Source: Enterocytospora artemiae (taxonomy: Eukaryota > Microsporidia). From it: a stretch of 64,000 nucleotides of DNA. The translations under genes were made by a program, and so were the position numbers. The stretch is from the NCBI GenBank assembly GCA_038659295.1, contig JASNGC010000003.1:558001-622000 (forward strand), read 5' to 3'. The notes below the pieces were generated by a model. The model saw only the letters and a list, made by a program, of their open reading frames with translations, did not search any database and had not been told where the DNA came from. Positions 57,814-64,000 of this stretch are shown here, piece by piece (position 1 is the first letter of the stretch; every line of letters begins with the position of its first letter).

Positions 57814-59595
57814 TCAAAATTCATTTCTGGCTTTCGCTTCACTCCATGCATTAAAGCCATCTAGTTGGTAGACCTTTTTACTGGTAAAATGTATAATTTT
57901 TGAAAATCTCGGCAGAAGTGATACATTATGAACGATCATTATCACAGTCGCACCGGATTTGTTCAGCATTGTCAAATTATCTACTAATTCCAGCTCTGAA
58001 TCCTTGTCAAGTGCCGATGTTGGTTCGTCAAGTACCATTATTGGCGCACCCTTAATCACAGCCCTCATAAAGTTTATGCGTTGTCTCTGACCACCACTCA
58101 GAAATTTGCCATTCTCGCCCGCCCATGTTTCATACCCGTTCTGGAGTTGTGAAAAAAACGTATGGTAGTTGTACTTCTTGCACAGTCGATATATCTCCTC
58201 TGGGCTGGGCTTGTTCTGGGAAAATGCCAGGTTATTGAAGACAGAATCGTTGAAAATATGGCTATCTTGAGGGACATAAGAAATCATTTCTCTTAGAGAG
58301 TGTATGTTGAATTCTTCAATTGGTGTTCCGTCGATCCTGAATTTCCCCTCGGTCTTCGAAAATCTCATGATTGATTTCACAAGAGAGGACTTCCCAGTCC
58401 CGTTCTGGCCAACTATAGCCACCAAATCACCCTTGTTGATCGTTATGTTGATGTTTGTTTGAATTATAGTACTGCCAGCATATAAGGTTACATCCTGCAG
58501 GGTGATCTTGTCGTTAAAAGTGACCATGTAGTTGTAGGATGGTAGGGCCTCAGCACCAGTGTTATCTATTGTACCAATGGTCTCGTTGGTACTGATTGAT
58601 TTCTGTATCGTCTCACCCTTGAATCCGCTTCTACGGCTTCTTTTGATCCAGTCTCCATAAGAGGTTTTCTTGATGATATCAAACAACTTGTCTCGAATAT
58701 CTGTGAAGTTGGATCTATATTTCATATATATGGCATTGTAAGCACTCACCTGCTCCAGATCAAACATACATCTATCGGGCATAGTAATTATGAGATACAA
58801 CACAACAAGATGCGGGGCTATTGTAGCTGTTTTCTGGAGAACCTTCAGAAATTCCTTGATAAGATTGTATTGGTGTGTCTGACGCGTGACATTTTTTAGG
58901 GATCTCCTGTACTTTGTTGTCTCGACAGACTCTTTGTTGAAGGACTTTATGACATCAAAGTTGTTTAGAATATCGGTCAGAATAAATATCTTCGAATTAA
59001 ACATGTTCAGGATTGCCTGCTCATTTTTGTCTATATACCTTCCGATCACAAACCCAAAAATACTGGCAAGCGTCAAACCTCCCAAGAGAACTGATGCTGT
59101 GAAATAGTTGCACAACTTCGATAGCTTGTATGTGATGATCATCCAAAAGATAATCAGATCCGGTATCTTGCACACCAGGATGATTGTTGCCTCTGCCAGA
59201 GTGTCGGAGCCCCGGATGATGGATTCCTGTATCTTCCCAGTCCCTGCAAGGTGAAATTCATTGTTGTCGTATTCCATGGTGCTGGAAACTGCATCGTTTA
59301 AATAGTCTCGACTATATTTTATCTCCAGAAACTCGGACAAAAATTTACCAAATCCCGATATCAAGTAGTGCTTCAAAAGAGATGCGGTCAACCTCCTCAG
59401 TGGACCTAGCTTATCCACACTATCAAACCGGATCGCATCGACAGCATCGCATCCCTGCATTACCAAAATCATAGAAAGGCGATTGTCAAGTATCGAAATT
59501 ATCAAGCCAGTTCCAATTAGTATCAAATAGCTCTTCTGTTTCACAGTAGTTGCAAAAATATAGCACAAAATCAATTTCTTAGACTGTATACTCAT
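57814..59595 (-). CDS. Atm1/ABCB-type half ABC transporter
   Basis: A 593-residue half transporter: about six membrane helices, then an intact ATPase domain with Walker A GQNGTGKSS near residue 394, Q-loop VPQDSHIFND, signature LSGGQRQR near 495, Walker B IMVLDEP near 515 and H-loop IVHN. VPQDxxxFND fits the Atm1/ABCB7 branch, which exports a sulphur compound from mitochondria or mitosomes for cytosolic Fe-S assembly; microsporidia keep several such genes. No clear targeting peptide is seen. The ATG at 59595 follows CCCCATCGA; 18 upstream codons are rejected. Contrast with the dead ATPase of the ABCG-like gene at 17.5-19.7 kb. Confidence 0.88.
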   Translation of the reverse strand: MSIQSKKLILCYIFATTVKQKSYLILIGTGLIISILDNRLSMILVMQGCDAVDAIRFDSVDKLGPLRRLTASLLKHYLISGFGKFLSEFLEIKYSRDYLNDAVSSTMEYDNNEFHLAGTGKIQESIIRGSDTLAEATIILVCKIPDLIIFWMIITYKLSKLCNYFTASVLLGGLTLASIFGFVIGRYIDKNEQAILNMFNSKIFILTDILNNFDVIKSFNKESVETTKYRRSLKNVTRQTHQYNLIKEFLKVLQKTATIAPHLVVLYLIITMPDRCMFDLEQVSAYNAIYMKYRSNFTDIRDKLFDIIKKTSYGDWIKRSRRSGFKGETIQKSISTNETIGTIDNTGAEALPSYNYMVTFNDKITLQDVTLYAGSTIIQTNINITINKGDLVAIVGQNGTGKSSLVKSIMRFSKTEGKFRIDGTPIEEFNIHSLREMISYVPQDSHIFNDSVFNNLAFSQNKPSPEEIYRLCKKYNYHTFFSQLQNGYETWAGENGKFLSGGQRQRINFMRAVIKGAPIMVLDEPTSALDKDSELELVDNLTMLNKSGATVIMIVHNVSLLPRFSKIIHFTSKKVYQLDGFNAWSEAKARNEF

Positions 59596-59949
59596 TCGAT
59601 GGGGAACAGGATTATTTTTTTTAAAATGGAAAAATATTTTCAAAGGCATTGAAGAATATCAGTGTGTAGTGGAAGTGAAATCTGTGGCAATTGAAATACA
59701 GACGTTGGTCTGCCGGTTATGATTATTGATGTTTGTATTTTTAAGGAGATAAAAAGGAATTTAATCAAATTTTTTAAGTGTAAAAGCACTATTGAAGCAA
59801 GAGTGCTCGGTGGAAAAATTGAATGCCTTCCCATCGGCAATAGATAATATAACTGCAGATGCAGGATCACAGAAAGTTTGTTTGTTATCATAATTCAGAT
59901 AAACATCAAAGACTGTTTATACTGTTTTTCAGGAAAAGTCGCCTCTTGG

Positions 59950-60108
59950 ATGAAAAATTTATTGGGCTCATTAAATATTCAATCTATGGATCTCATTAAT
60001 AAATCACATGAAAAATCAATGCTTTACTCAGCGTTTGTGGCCTTCTTCCCTACAATGGGAACTTTCGTCCTGGTGAGAAGCCTAATAAATATTTTATTCA
60101 ATCTTTAA
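59950..60108 (+). CDS. Possible small membrane protein, 52 residues
   Basis: A 52-residue ORF with a polar N-terminus and one membrane helix (SAFVAFFPTMGTFVLVRSLI). It overlaps the 3' end of RRP9 by 15 bases on the opposite strand. The context before the ATG is GCCTCTTGG, only weakly like the CCC signal, and no family is recognised. Another plus-strand frame over the same region (about 46 codons from 59858) is less protein-like. The remaining gap from 59596 to 59949 is empty. Confidence 0.35.
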   Translation: MKNLLGSLNIQSMDLINKSHEKSMLYSAFVAFFPTMGTFVLVRSLINILFNL

Positions 60109-60969
60109 ATCCAAAATACAGTTAGTTCCTCCCTTGATCACTTCAAATCTTCCAATTCTGGACTCCTTTGATACTCCAACCAGCACTCGAGTTCCTGTCT
60201 TACAAAATGCTACCGGCACCCCCGTGACCTCTAACTTATCGACAACACTCATGGATTTATCCAGTAGATTTATAAGGTATATCACACCAATGGATCCCAC
60301 CAAAATTGTCGAAGGATCCACAACACAGAGGGAAAGCGGCTTGGACCCGAGTTTAAGTGAGCATAGTGGCTTATCATCCTTGAAAACCTCCAGAATCCCA
60401 TTCTCAGACCCAACAATAAAACTACTCCCATTGACAAAAGATACTACCAGTGGAAATCCCTTAAAATTAATGGTTGATTCTTTATTGTCGCACAATGGAG
60501 TAATCTTTCCTTGTAAGCTGTTTTCTGCAATTGTAACCAGCTTCTCTAGGCTTGCCGAAAAATCGATAATATTTGATTTGTGGCAGAAGTATGTTTTTTT
60601 CAAAATGAACCTTTCGCCAAACTCTAAGATTTTTCTGGGGTTTGCACACAAAACATCCCCGGGCGCTGATTTTTGTAGCCTAATGATTTCATTGCTCCCG
60701 GTGCTGATTTTTTTTACAACCTTGTGGTCTTCGTTTATCCCCAGAATACGGCCGTCTCGAAATCCACAGTACAAAATGTTTTCATCGGGGGCAAATTCGA
60801 GGGTGTTAATCCTGGAGGTGAAGATAACGGATTTTGTACAGCTGGAGGTAAGATATACCAGCTTGTTCGATTTTGTTGATACATATGTCCGTCCAAAGGC
60901 CGTCTCCAGATCGGTTATGGGGAACTTGATGTAATGCTTATCTTGTGGAGTAATTTTTTTGAAAATCAT
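60094..60969 (-). CDS. RRP9: U3 snoRNP WD40 protein Rrp9-like
   Basis: A 291-residue WD40 protein, reduced from the usual seven blades plus N-terminal region. Blade-like units such as LEFAPDENILYCGFRDGRI are present. The assignment depends on the C-terminal motif GVSKESRIGRFEVIKGGTN, which matches Rrp9/U3-55K (GQEHRLGRWWRIKEARN). Rrp9 binds the B/C motif of U3 snoRNA. The first ATG is used; no CCC is visible just before it. Confidence 0.62.
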   Translation of the reverse strand: MIFKKITPQDKHYIKFPITDLETAFGRTYVSTKSNKLVYLTSSCTKSVIFTSRINTLEFAPDENILYCGFRDGRILGINEDHKVVKKISTGSNEIIRLQKSAPGDVLCANPRKILEFGERFILKKTYFCHKSNIIDFSASLEKLVTIAENSLQGKITPLCDNKESTINFKGFPLVVSFVNGSSFIVGSENGILEVFKDDKPLCSLKLGSKPLSLCVVDPSTILVGSIGVIYLINLLDKSMSVVDKLEVTGVPVAFCKTGTRVLVGVSKESRIGRFEVIKGGTNCILDLKIE

Positions 60970-61083
60970 TTTTAACGGCTTAAAACTACCATTCTGATTT
61001 AGTGCATTTACAAACTTTTGTACTTTCGACAGTCTTTAAACGTCCAGTTTGGTGTATAATTTTTACCAAAAAATGGGCCTAAA

Positions 61084-61866
61084 ATGGCAAAATCCCAGAA
61101 GGCAGCCGCACCGATAAAGCAAAAGTCAGCCAAGGATCTGAAAAAAGAGCTGGAGGCCAAGTTGTTTGGCGAAAAGAACAAAACCAAAAAGAAGGAAATC
61201 CAAGCCATGATGAAAAAGCTTGATTTGGAAATGGAATTGGAGAAAAAGTCTAGACAGGCCAAGGAGGATGCTAAGAAGGTCGAGGTCAAGCAGCTTATTC
61301 CTGTTGGAGTAGATCCCAAGACGGTTCCCTGCATAAACTACCAAAACAAAATTTGCTCACTCGGAGACAAATGCCAATTTGGACACGACATTGTAAGGAA
61401 AGAGGTGAAGAAGCAAGAGCCAGAGAGTGAAGAGCCTAAGATGAGACTGGTGTGTAGATTTCTGATTGATGCATTAAATTCTGGTGAGTATATGCCAAGC
61501 TGGACATGCCCCAACCCGGGCTGCAGGGATATTCATAAGTTAATTGAACTAGGCTCTAATAAGGATGTAGAGGTTTCTTTGGAAGAGTATATTGAGCTGC
61601 AAAGACAGACTATGGCCAACATAAAACTGACGCCTGTGACAGAAGAATCCTTTGGCGTTTGGAAGGAGAAGAAGCTAAAAGAGGAGGAGAAACATGCACT
61701 GAGAGTGGCTGCGCTTTCGCTGAATGCCAAGGGTATTGATCTGTTCAAATCTAGACCAGAAATATTTGACGATGATGAGGAAGCGGTCGATGGTGACGAT
61801 ATAGACTATCACCATAGAAGCTATGAATATTCTGAGGAGAGCGAAGTAGAAAACTCAACCACTTGA
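61084..61866 (+). CDS. TMA46: Tma46/ZC3H15 (DFRP1) CCCH protein
   Basis: A 260-residue protein: a Lys/Glu-rich N-terminal coil containing LFGEKNKTKKKE (family FGLKNKKG...), then GVDPKTVPCINYQNKICSLG (family GVDPKSV.C..FK.G.C..G), a second Cys/His site (WTCPNPGCRDIHKL), the TPVTEESFGVWK segment (family T.VT...F..WK) and an acidic tail. Tma46 binds the GTPase Rbg1/DRG1 and ribosomes. The ATG follows GGGCCTAA, the rarer GGG-type context. Confidence 0.92.
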   Translation: MAKSQKAAAPIKQKSAKDLKKELEAKLFGEKNKTKKKEIQAMMKKLDLEMELEKKSRQAKEDAKKVEVKQLIPVGVDPKTVPCINYQNKICSLGDKCQFGHDIVRKEVKKQEPESEEPKMRLVCRFLIDALNSGEYMPSWTCPNPGCRDIHKLIELGSNKDVEVSLEEYIELQRQTMANIKLTPVTEESFGVWKEKKLKEEEKHALRVAALSLNAKGIDLFKSRPEIFDDDEEAVDGDDIDYHHRSYEYSEESEVENSTT

Positions 61867-62245
61867 GAATGCAATAAAATAGTTAATTAATAGAATGGTA
61901 AAAGAAGTGGGAGTTTGCCCACATAACACCCGAATGCTGGATAGACAAACTTTTCCTGTTATTTTATATTTATTAAACTAAGATGTTGAAGGCCAATGCA
62001 TGGAAGAAGGCTGAAATATCAGCCATATTTCCCTGCATCATTCACCACCATTTGTGCAGGATTCGTTGCCAATGTTTTATATTATAGATGATATTGTATT
62101 CTACTACATTATCTATAGTTTTGCAAAGATAGGGCTTTAAACTACGAGAACGAATATCCAATCCAGACTGTGTTGGATGTATTCGTACGACAAATACTCC
62201 ATTCTCCGAGCAATATGTCTTCTTTGAAAAATATTTTCCCCTTAA
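61867..62245. other. Intergenic 379 bases, no supported gene
   Basis: Between TMA46 and RAD6. A 15-codon ORF (61934-61981) has CCC before its ATG but is too short to call. The region ends with CCCCTTAA before the RAD6 start. Confidence 0.45.
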
Positions 62246-62734
62246 ATGTCAACTCCAACAGCCAGAAGACTTGTGAAGGACATGAATGTAATAAATAATT
62301 TGTCCAAAGACACCAGTATCTTTACCATGCCGCTTGAGAACGATCTCTTCACCTGGGTTGCTGTTCTCTATGGCCCAAAAAATACACCATTTGAAAACGG
62401 CACTTTTTCGTTGGTTCTGTCGTTTACCGAGCAGTATCCGCAGAGCCCTCCAGAGGTCAGCTTTCTGTCCAAGATGTTTCATCCTAATGTGTATGAAAAC
62501 GGTGATTTGTGTCTGGACATTTTAAAAAACAGGTGGTCTCCGTCATACGACGTTCTGGGGATACTTCTCAGCATCCAGAGTCTTCTCAACGACCCCAATA
62601 CAGACAGCCCAGCAAACCCAGAAGCAGCAACACTTTTCAACAAAAATAAGGCAGAGTACGAGAAAAGAGTTAAGATCACTGTAGAGATGAGCTGGGATGA
62701 CATAGAAAACGAATTTGCTAAAATCGGGTCTTGA
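62246..62734 (+). CDS. RAD6: Ubiquitin-conjugating enzyme Rad6/Ubc2
   Basis: A 162-residue E2. It matches Rad6 closely: MSTPTARRLVKDMN at the start, PFENGTFSLVLSF, FLSKMFHPNVYENGDLCLDILKNRWSP with catalytic Cys89, and SPANPEAATLF then YEKRV. Rad6 works with Rad18 (PCNA), Bre1 (histone H2B) and Ubr1 (N-degron). It lacks the long acidic tail of yeast Rad6. The ATG follows CCCCTTAA. Convergent with the cyclin gene. Confidence 0.97.
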   Translation: MSTPTARRLVKDMNVINNLSKDTSIFTMPLENDLFTWVAVLYGPKNTPFENGTFSLVLSFTEQYPQSPPEVSFLSKMFHPNVYENGDLCLDILKNRWSPSYDVLGILLSIQSLLNDPNTDSPANPEAATLFNKNKAEYEKRVKITVEMSWDDIENEFAKIGS

Positions 62735-62875
62735 AACATGCGACACACAATGCTCAATAAAGATATTTTATTTAATTTATCTACAAATTTTTTCTCAGTA
62801 ATGCTGAACTTCAACTCAGTAAAAACAGGTTTTGCAGAGATCTCCATGGACCCGCCCCGGAAACCTATATCCAAT

Positions 62876-63553
62876 CTACTTTAATAGGTTGCCGAAAACC
62901 TCAAAAGTACATGGGTTCTGGTCGATATAATATTTTACATCTTCACGCACGTGCTTGTCCTCTAAAATACTCATATATTCCTTTAATGCATCCAGGTAGA
63001 ACAGTAGCATGCTGCATTTCATACGGTTCGATGTGTTTATAATTCGACCTCTACCGCGCTCGACCATCCCATCCATAACACAAAACAAGAGCTCGGCTTT
63101 TGCACTCAAGGAATACTCAATATAGTTATTCTTCAAAGTTGCTAAATCAACAAACGTCTGGGGTAGTGGGAAAAGCAGGTCATAGTCCAGCAGCTCGAGA
63201 ATGTCCATTTCTCGGTCCAAAATATTCTCGATGCTACAGCTATTGTCGGTTACTAAGGAATATGTCGAAACTGGCCGGGTTGAGGTTTCTTCTATTTTGG
63301 CTGCAATAAACAGGGAGGTTATTCCGATAAGTTGATATTCGTCCAGAGAAAACCCTTGCTTATCTGTGTATGTATCTACAATGAAGGTGGCAAGTGTGAA
63401 GGTCTGGTGTGTATACCTGAACTCATTAACCACCTCATATAACCACCTGAACAATTTCATACGATGCGCGGTTTTATGTATTGTTATTCTGATGTTCTTC
63501 CGTGCAATGTTTCTCCCATGGAGGTTTGTTATATCCTGAAATGGTGTCTTCAT
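62876..63553 (-). CDS. Mitotic (B-type) cyclin
   Basis: A 225-residue cyclin, almost only the two cyclin boxes. The first box has MKLFRWLYEVVNEF (family M..IL..WL.EV...F), LATFIVDTY and GITSLFIAAKIEE, the second box follows from about residue 130. It is short for a B-type cyclin because the N-terminal arm with a destruction box is missing; only about 30 residues precede the box. It activates a CDK1-like kinase. No CCC precedes the ATG; TATAAAT lies 22 bases upstream. Confidence 0.88.
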   Translation of the reverse strand: MKTPFQDITNLHGRNIARKNIRITIHKTAHRMKLFRWLYEVVNEFRYTHQTFTLATFIVDTYTDKQGFSLDEYQLIGITSLFIAAKIEETSTRPVSTYSLVTDNSCSIENILDREMDILELLDYDLLFPLPQTFVDLATLKNNYIEYSLSAKAELLFCVMDGMVERGRGRIINTSNRMKCSMLLFYLDALKEYMSILEDKHVREDVKYYIDQNPCTFEVFGNLLK

Positions 63554-63574
63554 TGTGGCAGAAAAGTTTGTGCT

Positions 63575-63581
63575 ATTTATA
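63575..63581 (-). promoter_or_regulatory. TATA box of the cyclin gene
   Basis: The reverse strand reads TATAAAT (then AG) ending 22 bases before the cyclin ATG at 63553, the same spacing as the PTP1 and PTP2 genes. Confidence 0.55.
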
Positions 63582-63903
63582 GAATTTTTGGAGGGATTAT
63601 TATAATTAAAATGACTCCATGTATTCTAGATACTCTACACATTAAATTATGTATCAACAGCTCAACAATGTAATAAGTAAAGGTAATAGATGGAAATGGT
63701 ACGATTTATACTATTCCAGTTATTCTGTGCATCTGAAACCAAGTGCTATTGTATGATATGCTGTATCTGTAAAAATTTGTTCCTCGAGTGCCTATGATCT
63801 GATGGTATTTTAAGAATGTTGTTACAGATGCACCATTTTACCAACGAAAAGCCTTTTGGGTTACAGGATTCTTTCTTCTATAACTAACTTTTTTAAGCCC
63901 AAT
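63582..63903. other. Divergent intergenic region, no gene
   Basis: The region between the cyclin TATA box and the last gene start. AT-rich, with no ORF that has a start context. It ends with AAGCCCAAT before the next ATG. Confidence 0.45.
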
Positions 63904-64000
63904 ATGAGCTCTAACGAATATGTCTTGTGTAAAACTAAAAATAGTAGTCTAGGCAGGAAGAATAAGGAGAGTACAGTGTCGCTTGAGGATAGAATGGTTC
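63904..64000 (+). CDS. Hypothetical protein, N-terminal fragment cut by window edge
   Basis: An ATG at 63904, preceded by TTTTTTAAGCCCAAT, opens a frame (MSSNEYVLCKTKNSSLGRKN...) that runs to the right edge without a stop, 32 codons. The CCC context and the open frame support a real gene start. The visible part is polar and basic, with no recognisable domain. Confidence 0.55.
   Translation, partial: MSSNEYVLCKTKNSSLGRKNKESTVSLEDRMV

Noticed and set aside
61934..61981. 15-codon ORF with CCC just before the ATG
   Set aside because: CCC before ATG occurs by chance; 15 codons cannot be supported.
1..64000. CRISPR arrays, bacterial operons, insertion sequences or retroelements
   Set aside because: No regularly spaced repeats, no Shine-Dalgarno pattern, no transposase or reverse transcriptase domain; gene content is eukaryotic throughout.

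Overview
This window is eukaryotic and comes from a canonical (polar-tube-bearing) microsporidian. Four things support this. PTP1-like and PTP2-like polar tube genes sit in tandem at about 49.9-52.0 kb. The genome is compact, with roughly one gene per 1.4 kb, almost no obvious introns and some convergent genes that nearly touch. Most genes have a CCC (rarely GGG) trinucleotide immediately before the start codon, a known microsporidian start-site signal. The gene set is strongly reduced but eukaryotic: APC/C, cohesin, snoRNPs, TOM70 and p24. The species cannot be assigned from sequence alone.

Left part (0-14 kb): a truncated gene at the edge, tRNA-Glu(CTC), a stand-alone EMAPII-type tRNA-binding protein, an RRM protein resembling eIF3g, a 1785-residue class II myosin, a secreted helical protein with a TATA promoter, UTP4, an unusual tRNA-Pro(CGG), an amino-acid permease and SEC66. 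Middle-left (14-29 kb): the exosome helicase MTR4, an ABCG-like protein that has lost its ATPase motifs, a two-ORF locus that probably encodes one surface-type membrane protein, the cohesin subunit SCC3, the meiotic factor MND1, aminopeptidase P, TIF6, a tail-anchored Tom22-like candidate and SPC1.

Middle (29-49 kb): a p24 cargo receptor, NOP58, the APC/C subunit CDC16, a hexokinase with a signal peptide, the ribosome-hibernation factor LSO2, NHP2, ORC4, NOP9, KSH1, a coiled-coil protein, tubulin cofactor D, two RRM proteins, an RMP1/NEPRO-like protein and TOM70. Right part (49-64 kb): PTP2 and PTP1, the E2F partner DP, leucyl-tRNA synthetase, a ZC3H11A-like CCCH protein, an Atm1-type ABC half transporter, RRP9, TMA46, RAD6, a mitotic cyclin and a truncated gene at the edge.

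Functionally the window is rich in ribosome synthesis and control (UTP4, NOP58, NHP2, NOP9, RRP9, MTR4, TIF6, RMP1-like, TMA46, LSO2), secretory-pathway parts (SEC66, SPC1, p24, KSH1), mitosome parts (TOM70, Atm1-like ABC, possible Tom22), cell-cycle and chromosome genes (CDC16, SCC3, MND1, ORC4, DP, cyclin, RAD6), and host-interface products (PTP1, PTP2, secreted hexokinase, two lineage-specific secreted proteins). Two start architectures are visible. Most genes use a CCC-proximal start. PTP1, PTP2, the secreted 373-residue protein and the cyclin instead carry a TATA box 22-23 bases before the ATG. The CCC rule was used to choose many of the start codons below.
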